Of a DNA stretch of 64,000 nt, positions 36,770 through 45,303 are shown one piece after another. Source of the DNA: Flavobacterium sp. ENC (GTDB lineage: Bacteria > Bacteroidota > Bacteroidia > Flavobacteriales > Flavobacteriaceae); contig NZ_JAJMOY010000003.1 of assembly GCF_020991415.1 (NCBI RefSeq), positions 124,001-188,000 of the forward strand, given 5' to 3'. A program made the translations under genes and the position numbers. The notes under the pieces are model-generated. The model saw nothing but the letters and a program-made list of their open reading frames with translations, did no database searches and was not told the origin of the DNA. Each line of letters starts with the position of its first letter. Positions within the stretch are counted from its first letter, which is position 1.

Positions 36770-37077
36770 AATAATGTAAAGGTTTTATAGAATTTTCATT
36801 TCGATAGAAAAACTAAAGCAATGATCTGGTGTAAAATAGGTTTTAATAAATGCAAAATTAAGTAAAAATATATAACTTCCTTAGTAAAACTGCATTAATT
36901 ACCGCGTTTGACTGAGATTTATTTATCTTATAACAAACTTAAATAATTGGCATAGTTTTATAAAGAATTTATGAAAAAACCGTCGATTTTTAAGGCTTTA
37001 CGCATTTGTTTTGACTAAATTTGACTCTTAAATTGATTTGAAAACCAACGAAATCCTATTGTAAATTCTTAAAAAAA
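36770..37077. other. Intergenic region, no gene seen
   Basis: AT-rich divergent promoter region between ilvE and mnmD. No repeat, structured RNA or open frame with coding character is apparent. Confidence 0.6.
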
Positions 37078-37743
37078 GTGAAAAGAGAAATAATTAAAAC
37101 ACTGGACGGCTCCACCACAATCCATTTGCAGGAATGGGATGAATGCTATCATTCGAAGCACGGTGCTATTCAGGAAGCGAAACATGTGTTTATTAAAAAC
37201 GGACTTGAATTATTCGGGAATAATCCGGTTCGTATTATGGAGATAGGTTTTGGTACCGGGCTCAACGCTTTTATTACTTTTCTGGAGGGAGTCCGAAAAC
37301 AGCAAACCATAAATTATGTTGGAGTAGAAGCTTATCCGGTGGAAGCAAAGGAAGTTCTGGAAATGAATTACGTTTCTGAATTAGAGGCCGATGCTTTTAA
37401 AGATGTTTTTGCAGAAATGCACGAGGCTGAATGGGATGAGGAAATTAAAATAAGTACAGATTTTTCGTTAACCAAAAGGAAACAATTTTTTGATGAAATA
37501 AACGATTTAGAAATTTTTGATTTGATTTACTTTGACGCCTTCGGATACAGGGTGCAGCCGGAGCTGTGGAGTGCCGAAATTTTTCAGAAAATGTACAATA
37601 GTTTGAAGCCGAACGGTGTCTTGGTCACATATGCCGCAAGAGGAGTTGTTAAAAGAAGTATGATCGCTGTTGGATTTACGGTTGAAAAATTAGCAGGCCC
37701 TCCGGGTAAAAGGGAGATGTTTCGCGCCTTTAAAAAGGTTTAA
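37078..37743 (+). CDS. mnmD: tRNA 5-methylaminomethyl-2-thiouridine methyltransferase MnmD
   Basis: A 221-residue SAM methyltransferase (Methyltransf_30, formerly DUF752) that completes the mnm5s2U34 wobble modification. It equals the N-terminal half of E. coli MnmC without the FAD oxidase half. Family features: the KREIIKTLDGSTTIHLQEWDECYHSKHGA start, SAM loop MEIGFGTGLNAFI, IYFDAFGYRVQPELWS and the YAARGVVKRSM plus GPPGKREMFRA ending. The start is a GTG, since no ATG fits the conserved N-terminus. Confidence 0.92.
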   Translation: MKREIIKTLDGSTTIHLQEWDECYHSKHGAIQEAKHVFIKNGLELFGNNPVRIMEIGFGTGLNAFITFLEGVRKQQTINYVGVEAYPVEAKEVLEMNYVSELEADAFKDVFAEMHEAEWDEEIKISTDFSLTKRKQFFDEINDLEIFDLIYFDAFGYRVQPELWSAEIFQKMYNSLKPNGVLVTYAARGVVKRSMIAVGFTVEKLAGPPGKREMFRAFKKV

Positions 37744-37909
37744 ATAAGTTGTTTGTAATCATTCTAAATTGATTTTTACATATTAAGAAAACGTATTCGT
37801 TGCTAAAGTTTTGAAAATAATAAGTTAAAATCAATGTTTATATATCATATTTGTTTAAATTTGCTGCGAGTTTAAAAATAGAGATAACCCCCAACAATCT
37901 TATTTTATT

Positions 37910-38107
37910 ATGTCAAAAATGATGTTTGATTACACGAAATCAATACTTGAAAGAGTTAGTTTCGATCCGATACTTTTCTGCAAAGAGTTAGAAAAAGCTA
38001 TCAAAACACTGTTACCGTACGAAATGGAACAATTACAGGAATGGTTATTAAATTTCATTATTGAAAAACCAGAATTAAAACAAAGTTTACTACTAATCAA
38101 AGTATAA
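37910..38107 (+). CDS. Conserved small protein (65 aa), function unknown
   Basis: Soluble acidic/basic helical protein, MSKMMFDYTKSILERVSFDPILFCKELEKAI... with a second helix LPYEMEQLQEWLLNFII. It has no signal or membrane segment. A near-consensus -7 box (CATATTTG) lies upstream and a strong terminator follows, so it is a complete transcription unit. Not recognised beyond being typical of flavobacteria. Confidence 0.72.
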   Translation: MSKMMFDYTKSILERVSFDPILFCKELEKAIKTLLPYEMEQLQEWLLNFIIEKPELKQSLLLIKV

Positions 38108-38134
38108 AAAAAGGAGCCAGCTGGCTCCTTTTTT
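38106..38134 (+). terminator. Rho-independent terminator
   Basis: Near-perfect palindrome AAAAAGGAGCCAG / CTGGCTCCTTTTT between convergent genes. Confidence 0.85.
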
Positions 38135-38138
38135 ATTT

Positions 38139-39080
38139 TTATTTCTTTTGTAGCGGACTAATGATTTGAACATTCTGAAAAACAATGGCTCCCTTTACAA
38201 CTCCGGCAATTGTGGATCTTAACGCGTCAATGATTTGCATTTTTAATTCGCTTTTCGGGTAAATTAAACTTACCTCACGAGCAGGTTTTGGTTCCTTGAA
38301 GTTACGCAGTTTCAGCTTATCGGAATCTTTTAAGTCTAAGGTGTGCAAGTACGGAAGTAACGTTGTACCAAGGCCTTCGTCTGCTAATTTTATAAGGGTT
38401 TCAAAACTTCCGCTTTGAATCTGAAAATTATTCTGGTCGATATCAGAACCATTTTTGCATAAATTCAGGATCCCGTCCCTAAAACAGTGTCCGTCCTGTA
38501 AAAGCAGTATTTCATTCAGGTTTAAATCGGAAACTTCAATTTCTGTTTTCTCAAAAATGGCGTGATGCTCCGGTATGTAGGCTACAAAAGGCTCAAAGTA
38601 CAAAACGATCTCCTTGATTTTTTCGTCTTCCAGCGGAGTTGCAGCAATAGCAGCGTCCAAATGCCCGTTTTTTAATTTTGTAATGATTTCATCTGTGTTT
38701 AACTCTTCAATAAGGAGTTTTACTTTTGGGTATTTCTTGATGAAATTGTTTAAAAACATGGGTAAAAGTGTCGGCATGATGGTCGGAATAATTCCCAGGC
38801 GAAATTCACCGCCAATAAAACCTTTTTGCTGCTCTACAATATCTTTGATCCTGTCTGCTTCATTTACAATATTTTTGGCCTGATTGACAATCTTATGCCC
38901 TATATCGGTAAGCTGAATTGGTTTTTTGGTCCTGTCAAAAATCAGGATGTTAAGTTCTTCTTCAATTTTCTGAATCTGCATACTTAACGTAGGCTGGGTT
39001 ACAAAACATTTTTCCGCAGCAAGTGTAAAATTTTTATGTTCGGCAACAGCTAACACATATTGCAATTGAGTTATTGTCAT
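38139..39080 (-). CDS. oxyR: LysR-family hydrogen-peroxide sensor OxyR
   Basis: A 313-residue LysR regulator. The N-terminal winged helix (MTITQLQYVLAVAEHKNFTLAAEKCFVTQPTLSMQI) is standard. The sensing pair Cys199 and Cys208 lies in QDGHCFRDGILNLC, with the same residue numbers and spacing as the disulfide pair of E. coli OxyR, so peroxide sensing is well supported. Divergent to dps, a classic OxyR target. Confidence 0.93.
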   Translation of the reverse strand: MTITQLQYVLAVAEHKNFTLAAEKCFVTQPTLSMQIQKIEEELNILIFDRTKKPIQLTDIGHKIVNQAKNIVNEADRIKDIVEQQKGFIGGEFRLGIIPTIMPTLLPMFLNNFIKKYPKVKLLIEELNTDEIITKLKNGHLDAAIAATPLEDEKIKEIVLYFEPFVAYIPEHHAIFEKTEIEVSDLNLNEILLLQDGHCFRDGILNLCKNGSDIDQNNFQIQSGSFETLIKLADEGLGTTLLPYLHTLDLKDSDKLKLRNFKEPKPAREVSLIYPKSELKMQIIDALRSTIAGVVKGAIVFQNVQIISPLQKK

Positions 39081-39125
39081 GTTGATAGTATTTTTTGATG
39101 CAAAAATAAGAAAATATAATTTTTA

Positions 39126-39160
39126 TTGATATAAAATTTCAGGAACTTGCTGTAGGTTTG
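39126..39160 (+). promoter_or_regulatory. Candidate dps promoter
   Basis: TAGGTTTG fits the -7 consensus 27 bp before the dps start codon. A TTG lies 24 bp further upstream, slightly long for the -33 box; weak -33 boxes fit activator-dependent (OxyR) promoters. Confidence 0.4.
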
Positions 39161-39187
39161 TAGTAAATTAGTGTAAAAAACAAGATT

Positions 39188-39667
39188 ATGAAAACAAATA
39201 TTTTAGGACTACCGGTAAAAGAGTCAGAAATAGTAGTAAAAGAATTAAATATATTATTGTCCAATTTTCAGGTGTATTATCAAAATTTAAGAGGAATTCA
39301 CTGGAACATCAGAGGAAAACGTTTCTTTGATCTTCATGTAAAATTTGAGGAATTATACACAGACGCCCAGCTAAAAATTGATATGATAGCCGAAAGAGTT
39401 TTAACTATTGGCGGAACACCGCTTCATACTTTTGAGGACTATATCAAAAACAATAAATTGGCAATAGGAAAAAATATTTCCAATGATGAAAAAGCGGTGC
39501 AGTTGATTGTACATTCTTTATCTGATTTGCTGAAAATCGAGAGAGAAATCCTGAACAAATCAGGTGAAATTAATGATGAAGGAACCAATTCCATGATGAG
39601 TGATTTCATTGCCGAGCAGGAAAAGACCATCTGGATGATGAATGCCTGGTTAGAAGAGACGTTATAA
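39188..39667 (+). CDS. dps: Dps-family iron-storage/DNA-protection protein
   Basis: A 159-residue ferritin-like four-helix protein forming dodecamers that oxidise and store Fe(II) and protect DNA against peroxide. The inter-subunit ferroxidase residues are in HWNIRGKRFFDLHVKFEELYTDAQLKIDMIAERVLTIGG (His, Asp, Glu at the family positions). The N-terminus lacks a long Lys-rich tail, so direct DNA binding may be weak. Divergent from oxyR; a terminator follows. Confidence 0.93.
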   Translation: MKTNILGLPVKESEIVVKELNILLSNFQVYYQNLRGIHWNIRGKRFFDLHVKFEELYTDAQLKIDMIAERVLTIGGTPLHTFEDYIKNNKLAIGKNISNDEKAVQLIVHSLSDLLKIEREILNKSGEINDEGTNSMMSDFIAEQEKTIWMMNAWLEETL

Positions 39668-39689
39668 AATTCTCATTATAAATAAGTTA

Positions 39690-39726
39690 AAATCAGAATG
39701 ATGAAATTTTATCATTCTGATTTTTT
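39690..39726 (+). terminator. Terminator of dps
   Basis: AAATCAGAATGAT / ATCATTCTGATTT stem followed by TTTT. Confidence 0.85.
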
Positions 39727-39799
39727 ATGAATGTTAAATTTGTATAAATTTTTTGCCTTCAGGCTTTGATTTTATTCGTTTAACGCTATTTTTGCCACA

Positions 39800-40084
39800 A
39801 TGAAATTAATCGCTCGCATATTACTATTCATATTTATTGCTTTTTTATCCACCCCAACTATTGTAACGGTGATAAAAAAAAGCAGTAATACTTCTATAGC
39901 CTTCAGTTTTTCTGAAGAAGAGCAAGCGCACAAAGAACTTAAAGCAGCTGTATACGCAGCTATATTTCAGCATGAACTGGTTACGCCGGTTTTTAATGAG
40001 TCTAAAATTATATTATCTGGAAATATTGTAAAATTAGATAATATTTCACCAAGCATTTTCGCTCCTCCTCCAAATTTGGCATAA
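39800..40084 (+). CDS. Small exported or membrane protein upstream of SulP
   Basis: A 94-residue hypothetical protein. An N-terminal hydrophobic segment (MKLIARILLFIFIAFLSTPTIVTVI) is followed by a soluble part with FSFSEEEQAHKELKA and a Pro-rich end (IFAPPPNLA). It lies 78 bp before the SulP transporter and may be co-transcribed. The position suggests a link to bicarbonate or anion transport, but this is inference only. Confidence 0.7.
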   Translation: MKLIARILLFIFIAFLSTPTIVTVIKKSSNTSIAFSFSEEEQAHKELKAAVYAAIFQHELVTPVFNESKIILSGNIVKLDNISPSIFAPPPNLA

Positions 40085-40162
40085 TACTTCCGATTATTTT
40101 AAACAACTGTATTTATAGTAAATGCAGCAGATCTTTAATGTATCCATTTTTAGTATTGTATT

Positions 40163-41818
40163 ATGACAAAAAAAATTAATCTTTTTGCCAACCTTAAATC
40201 TGATTTTGCTTCAGGTTTAGTGGTTTTCCTGGTTGCTCTTCCATTGTGTTTAGGTATTGCAATGGCTTCGGGAGCTCCTTTATTTTCCGGAATTATCGCG
40301 GGTGTTATTGGGGGTATAGTGGTAGGCTATTTAAGCCAGTCCCACATTAGTGTATCTGGACCTGCAGCTGGTCTGACAGCTATTATCTTAACAGCTATTA
40401 CTGATTTTGGCGCTTTCGATGTATTTTTACTGTCTGTTTTTATTGCTGGATTAATTCAGTTAGCATTAGGATTTTTAAAAGCCGGAAGTATTTCAAATTA
40501 TTTTCCAACCAATGTTATCGAAGGAATGCTGGCGGGTATCGGAATCATTATTATCTTAAAACAATTGCCGCACGCTTTTGGTTACGATGCTGATTTTGAA
40601 GGTGATCAGGCTTTTGTTCAAAACGATGGAAGTAATACTTTTTCGTTTTTGTTTGATCTCCTGAATCACATTCAGTTAGGCGCAGTAGTAATTTCACTGG
40701 TTTCTTTGGTCATACTCATTTCATGGGATAAGATTTCGTTCTTAAAAAACCTAAAATTAGTGCCCGGAGCACTTGTAGCTGTTGTTGCAGGAGTAGTACT
40801 GAACGAAATTTTTATTTCTTCAGACAGTTCGCTGGCCATTGCCAAAGAACATTTGGTTTCTTTGCCGGTTCCACAATCTTTTGACGAATTTAAGTCTATT
40901 TTAATAATGCCCAACTTTGGTGCGGTAACAAATCCGCAGGTTTGGGTTGTGGCTCTTACCATTGCGATTGTAGCTTCTATTGAAACTTTATTATGTATTG
41001 AAGCTGCTGACAGAATGGATGTTCAGAAGCGTTATACCAACACCAATGTAGAACTTAGAGCGCAGGGAATTGGTAATATTTTAAGTTCACTTTTAGGAGG
41101 TTTGCCAATGACATCAGTTGTGGTTCGATCTTCTGCGAATAACAATGCAGGAGCAAAATCTAAAATGTCGGCCATCATTCACGGAGTACTTTTACTGATA
41201 AGCGTTTTGTCTATACCGGCAATTTTAAATAAAATTCCATTGGCTACTTTAGCAACCGTTTTGATCTTAGTGGGATATAAATTAGCCAAACCGGCAACGT
41301 TCCTGCATTTCTGGGAAAAAGGAAAATACCAGTTCGCTCCTTTTATTGCGACTTTAGTATTTGTAGTGGCTACGGATTTACTGAAAGGTGTTGCTTTGGG
41401 AATCATCATCAGTATTATTTTCGTATTGAGAGGTAACCTGAAAAGAGCATACAGCTTCAAAAAAGAAGAATACGAAGACGGAGATGTTATTCATATCGAC
41501 TTAGCGCAGGAAGTTTCATTTTTGAATAAGGCGGCTATTAAGTTGACTTTAAGTGAGATTCCTGAAAATTCTAAAGTAATCATCAATGCGCACGATACGG
41601 AATATATTGCACATGATGTTCTGGATTTGATTCGCGAGTTTAAGGAAACCCGCGCTGTGGATGAAAATATCAAAGTAAAACTAAAAGGCTTCAAGAAAGC
41701 ATATCAGTTGGAAAATTCACCGGAAATTAATAACCACGTGTCTATCGAACATTATTATGATGTTGCCAAGAGAGCATTGGTTAAAAAAGAAGTGATAAAA
41801 GAAGATTTTAAAAATTAA
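40163..41818 (+). CDS. SulP-family anion transporter (possible bicarbonate transporter)
   Basis: A 551-residue SulP permease with about 12 transmembrane segments. Signature stretch: LVVFLVALPLCLGIAMASGAPLFSGIIAGVIGG, followed by SGPAAGLTAI. The C-terminal ~100 residues (VIHIDLAQEVSFLNKAAIKLTLSEIPENSKVIINAHDTEYIAHDVLDLI) form a STAS-like domain. The carbonic anhydrase gene immediately downstream suggests bicarbonate as the transported anion, as known for some SulP/CA pairs and fusions (inference). A structured intercistronic region separates the two. Confidence 0.87.
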   Translation: MTKKINLFANLKSDFASGLVVFLVALPLCLGIAMASGAPLFSGIIAGVIGGIVVGYLSQSHISVSGPAAGLTAIILTAITDFGAFDVFLLSVFIAGLIQLALGFLKAGSISNYFPTNVIEGMLAGIGIIIILKQLPHAFGYDADFEGDQAFVQNDGSNTFSFLFDLLNHIQLGAVVISLVSLVILISWDKISFLKNLKLVPGALVAVVAGVVLNEIFISSDSSLAIAKEHLVSLPVPQSFDEFKSILIMPNFGAVTNPQVWVVALTIAIVASIETLLCIEAADRMDVQKRYTNTNVELRAQGIGNILSSLLGGLPMTSVVVRSSANNNAGAKSKMSAIIHGVLLLISVLSIPAILNKIPLATLATVLILVGYKLAKPATFLHFWEKGKYQFAPFIATLVFVVATDLLKGVALGIIISIIFVLRGNLKRAYSFKKEEYEDGDVIHIDLAQEVSFLNKAAIKLTLSEIPENSKVIINAHDTEYIAHDVLDLIREFKETRAVDENIKVKLKGFKKAYQLENSPEINNHVSIEHYYDVAKRALVKKEVIKEDFKN

Positions 41819-41824
41819 ACATAT

Positions 41825-41915
41825 AAAGGTATTTCTAAAGTGGACTATGTAGCAATAATAGGGTAACTTTACAGTAAAGTTATTTTGAGATGTTTCATTA
41901 TTTAGAAATACCTTT
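41825..41915. repeat. Nested inverted repeat between SulP and carbonic anhydrase genes
   Basis: Perfect 15-bp outer arms AAAGGTATTTCTAAA / TTTAGAAATACCTTT enclose 61 bp, which contain an inner hairpin TAACTTTACAGTAAAGTTA. An A-rich run follows, then the start codon. Possibly an attenuator, RNA-processing site or partial terminator. Confidence 0.7.
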
Positions 41916-41932
41916 CAAAAAAATAAAAAATA

Positions 41933-42568
41933 ATGAGAGAGTTTTATAACAAATTATTAGAAAACAATAAAGAGTGGGTTGAAAAGTCATTGGCGTTAGA
42001 CCCTAATTATTTTGCAGATTTAGCCAAAGGACAAACGCCGCCATTATTATGGATTGGATGTTCAGACAGCCGTGTTCCTGCAAATGAAATTATTGGCGCT
42101 AAACCGGGGGAAGTTTTTGTACACAGAAACATCGCTAATATGGTGGTGCACTCTGATATGAATATGCTGAGCGTTTTAGATTACGCAGTAAACGTATTGA
42201 AAGTAAAACATGTTATTGTTTGCGGACATTATGGTTGTGGTGGCGTAAAAGCGGCAATGGGTAACCAGTCTGTTGGAATTATTGATAACTGGATTCGTCA
42301 TATTAAAGATGAATACCGCCTGCACGACAAGTACCTGAATTCAATTACAGATGAGACAGAGCGCTTTAATGCTTTTGTTGAAATTAATGCTAAAGAGCAG
42401 GTGTACAACTTAGCAAAGACTTCGATTGTACAGGGTGCATGGAAAAACGGTCAGGAATTAATGCTTCACGGATGGGTTTACGGATTAAACTCCGGTTTTG
42501 TAACCGATTTAAATGTAAATATTAGTTCGAATGAAGAACTTGACGAAGTTTACCAGCTGGATCTTTAA
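41933..42568 (+). CDS. Beta-class carbonic anhydrase
   Basis: A 211-residue zinc enzyme interconverting CO2 and bicarbonate. Zinc ligands Cys43, His99 and Cys102, with the catalytic Asp45/Arg47 dyad, are seen in IGCSDSRVP and CGHYGCGG. No signal peptide, so cytoplasmic. Downstream of the SulP transporter, together forming a bicarbonate uptake and conversion module. Confidence 0.94.
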   Translation: MREFYNKLLENNKEWVEKSLALDPNYFADLAKGQTPPLLWIGCSDSRVPANEIIGAKPGEVFVHRNIANMVVHSDMNMLSVLDYAVNVLKVKHVIVCGHYGCGGVKAAMGNQSVGIIDNWIRHIKDEYRLHDKYLNSITDETERFNAFVEINAKEQVYNLAKTSIVQGAWKNGQELMLHGWVYGLNSGFVTDLNVNISSNEELDEVYQLDL

Positions 42569-42580
42569 AAATAGAAATAA

Positions 42581-42610
42581 AAAATCGCCTCAAAAGGGCG
42601 ATTTTTTTTA
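42581..42610 (+). terminator. Terminator of the carbonic anhydrase gene
   Basis: AAATCGCC / GGCGATTT stem and a T8 run; the T run overlaps the stop codon of the convergent gene. Confidence 0.8.
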
Positions 42611-43810
42611 TTCGTTTTCGTCGAGATTTTCGTTAAAAGCTGACGGTAGTAAGGTTGGAATAAACTTGATTAAAATTGGAAGCAATAAACTTCCGCCCGG
42701 CAATAAAAATATAGTTAGCGACGGAATCGTTTTACAGATGTCCAGCAATTGTTTTTTTACCTTTTTCTTTTCTTTGGCATCCAGATCCCTGGTTGTTGAA
42801 TAAGCCAGCAGAACCATTAGTTCTTTGCTTTGAACAATTTCCTTGACCAATCGGTTTTTGTTCCTTACAATCAGTTTTACAACGGTATGCGTCATCTGAT
42901 CATAAAAGTGTTTGACCGGATTAGAATAATTAAAATACGGAATTTTCTTTTTATGCGTGGTGATAAATGTATGGGTTGTGTCAATGCTGTGGGTTACAAA
43001 ATCATCCGAAACGCCCATCATGGAACCTAAGGAATATAAAAAATAGGCCTCTTCGTTTTCAACAACACCATCGCTCCACAGGGCCATTCCGGCCATGTCT
43101 ATTAAATAGTACTGTTCGAGTTTATTACTAAAATACTCAAGTTGCAGGGTCTCCAAAGTATCCACTGTGACTTTTGAGAATTTTGAATAGCGTATGGAAG
43201 CTTCAAAAAGTTTAATCAGCAAATCGTCATGTTGCGATTTAACGGGTTTTGTTTTTAAGGCCAGAGCTACAATGCCAAGAACCGTTTCTTCAATTCGCTT
43301 TAAATATTTTTCGGGAATTTCCCCATGCGCTAAATATTGCCTGAAAGCCAAAACATCTATAAATAACAAGGCGTTGGTCACCAGATGCGAAAAGTTTTTA
43401 CTGATAATACTATCATTGGTCTGCACTCTCTCATCGATAATATTTTCTAAAGCAAAGGAAGGGCTATCCTTTGGCAGCAAAATTTTAAACAGGCTAAATC
43501 CTTCCGGATTCATTTGTTTGTAAAATTTTAGGGCTTCAGTGATAAAATTGCCGGGTTCAGAGTTTCTTTTCTCTAAACAAAAAACATTATACAGTGTGTT
43601 CAAAAGGGCTACTTTCGAAATTTCAGTTTTAAACCAGCCTTTTATCGGAATAGGAATCTGGGAATCTATAGATATGATATGGCCATAGATAAAACCGGTT
43701 TCCCTGATTTTATAATAAAACGAATCTATAGTCTCAAAAGGAATAGCTTCTGAAAACTTTTGTTCGCTAAAAAATTTATCTATCCAGCCTGATGCCGATG
43801 CGTTAATCAT
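42608..43810 (-). CDS. LETM1-related biofilm-associated protein
   Basis: A 400-residue, largely helical protein. The C-terminal segment (KKQLLDICKTIPSLTIFLLPGGSLLLPILIKFIPTLLPSAFNENLD) closely resembles the LETM1 hydrophobic motif (a Pro-rich membrane segment ending LPSTF in eukaryotes). A TerB-like region is suggested by MAGMALWSDGVVENEEAYFLYSLGSMMG (~240-267). Flavobacterial proteins of this type carry the name LETM1-related biofilm-associated protein; biochemical role unknown. Membrane association via the C-terminal helix is likely. Confidence 0.82.
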   Translation of the reverse strand: MINASASGWIDKFFSEQKFSEAIPFETIDSFYYKIRETGFIYGHIISIDSQIPIPIKGWFKTEISKVALLNTLYNVFCLEKRNSEPGNFITEALKFYKQMNPEGFSLFKILLPKDSPSFALENIIDERVQTNDSIISKNFSHLVTNALLFIDVLAFRQYLAHGEIPEKYLKRIEETVLGIVALALKTKPVKSQHDDLLIKLFEASIRYSKFSKVTVDTLETLQLEYFSNKLEQYYLIDMAGMALWSDGVVENEEAYFLYSLGSMMGVSDDFVTHSIDTTHTFITTHKKKIPYFNYSNPVKHFYDQMTHTVVKLIVRNKNRLVKEIVQSKELMVLLAYSTTRDLDAKEKKKVKKQLLDICKTIPSLTIFLLPGGSLLLPILIKFIPTLLPSAFNENLDENE

Positions 43811-43873
43811 TAACTTTAGTTTGAGGACACAAAGCTATATCTTTTTCTTGTGTTAAGATTAGTTTTTAAATGA

Positions 43874-43909
43874 AATAACCACTAGATTTTGTGAAAAATA
43901 GTGGTTATT
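43874..43909 (-). terminator. Possible terminator of sodC
   Basis: AATAACCACTA / TAGTGGTTATT stem with a 14-base loop between sodC and the next leftward gene. The T run is on the plus-strand side, so activity for sodC is uncertain. Confidence 0.45.
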
Positions 43910-43915
43910 GTTTTT

Positions 43916-44443
43916 TTATTTGATGATTCCGGCACAGGCAACCCTGCCTCCGGCATTTCCGGTCGGCTGTGTTGTAAAGTCATCCGTTCCCTGGTGTACG
44001 ATTAAACCTTTCCCCAGTACATCTTTTGTTGCATCACCGCAGCCAACGCACCATTCGTCAGTCGTTAAAGTAATGGTTCCGTTTCCTTTTGCATCGGCGG
44101 TAAAGTTTCCTATATCACCTTTATGGTATTCGGCTGAACCCCATTTTCCGTGTTTTTTAAATGTAGGATTCCAGTGTCCGCCGGCAGAACTTCCGTCCGC
44201 AGCAGTACAGTCTGATTTTTCATGAATGTGAATGGCGTGAACTCCGGGTTCCAGACCAGCGACTTTTGCTACAAAAGTTACTTTGCCGTTTTTCTCCGTA
44301 AAAGTGGCAGTTCCGCTTACGGTACTATTGCTTTTTGGCTCTAAATTAACGGTCAGCGTTTTGACATCATTTGATTTTGTACTGGTCTTACAGCCAATTA
44401 TTAAGGCTGTAATTATAGCGATAGAAAGAATTACTTTTTTCAT
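43916..44443 (-). CDS. sodC: Cu/Zn superoxide dismutase lipoprotein
   Basis: A 175-residue SodC. The SPII signal has its lipobox cysteine at residue 18, placing the enzyme in the envelope. Metal-binding motifs: HAIHIHEKSDC (Cu ligands), GGHWNP and HKGDIGNF (bridging and Zn ligands), and the late LIVHQGTDDF; the GGRVACAGII ending supplies the disulfide partner and the active-site Arg. Monocistronic. Confidence 0.93.
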   Translation of the reverse strand: MKKVILSIAIITALIIGCKTSTKSNDVKTLTVNLEPKSNSTVSGTATFTEKNGKVTFVAKVAGLEPGVHAIHIHEKSDCTAADGSSAGGHWNPTFKKHGKWGSAEYHKGDIGNFTADAKGNGTITLTTDEWCVGCGDATKDVLGKGLIVHQGTDDFTTQPTGNAGGRVACAGIIK

Positions 44444-44713
44444 ATTGGAGGCTTTTAAATTAAAGATTAAGTAAATTTAACATAAAAATACCGATTAACT
44501 TGGAGCCAAAAAGTTAAAAAAAATTTAAAACTAGGCTACGTTTAAGCCTTTTTTAATCGAAATAGCCAAAAATATTACTTAAATTAGTACTGGTTTTTAA
44601 TCAAAAAAAATTGAAATACAATTTTCTAATTGATTACTATTTAAATTTTATAGTGATGAAAAAGAATCTTTTCATCCTTGTTTTCTTAAGTATCTCTGTT
44701 TAAAAATTATTTT

Positions 44714-45229
44714 ATGAAAACTAAATCCCTTATTTTAGTAATGGTATTTTGCTGTTTAAGTTTATCAGTTATAGCGCAGGAAAAATCTAAAAAAGAACTT
44801 AGAGCAGCAAGAGAGCTTCAAAAGCGGAAAGAAACTGAAAATCTTATTGGTTCAAAAAATTTTGTATTTAATGCAGAGAAAGCCAATCCTTTAGGGTACA
44901 GAATGATTATTCTCGATTACAATACGTATACGATAAAAGTTACCGAAGAGAATGTGGTGTGTGATCTGCCTTTTTTTGGACGGGGCTATAACGTAGCGTA
45001 TGGATCAGCTGACGGAGGAATGAAATTTGAAGGCAAACCGGAGAATATTACGATAGAAAAAAAGAAAAGAAGCTATATCGTGAAAATGAACGTAAAAGGT
45101 AAAGATGATGTTTACAATCTTTTGTTTACTGTTTTTTTTGATGGCGGAACAAATGTCTCTGTTACTAGTAATAACAGGGCTTCCATTTCTTACGATGGTG
45201 AAATTAAAGCGCTAAAAGCGAAAATATAA
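44714..45229 (+). CDS. DUF4251 domain-containing exported protein
   Basis: A 171-residue secreted protein of the Bacteroidetes-specific DUF4251 family. SPI signal ending SVIAQ, a charged helix, then the domain with FNAEKANPLGYRMIILDYNTYTIKV, CDLPFFGRGYNVAYGSADGGMKF and NVSVTSNNRASISYDGEI. Function unknown. A 15-codon frame starting MKKNLFILVFLSISV ends 11 bases before its start (see findings). Confidence 0.87.
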   Translation: MKTKSLILVMVFCCLSLSVIAQEKSKKELRAARELQKRKETENLIGSKNFVFNAEKANPLGYRMIILDYNTYTIKVTEENVVCDLPFFGRGYNVAYGSADGGMKFEGKPENITIEKKKRSYIVKMNVKGKDDVYNLLFTVFFDGGTNVSVTSNNRASISYDGEIKALKAKI

Positions 45230-45251
45230 TTCCGGAGTTTTACAGAAAACA

Positions 45252-45284
45252 AAACGGCCGCCATTTTTCAAATCGCAGCCGTTT
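45252..45284. terminator. Hairpin between convergent genes
   Basis: AAACGGC / GCCGTTT with extra inner pairing; probable bidirectional terminator. Confidence 0.5.
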
Positions 45285-45303
45285 ATTATTTATTCAAATG
45301 AAT

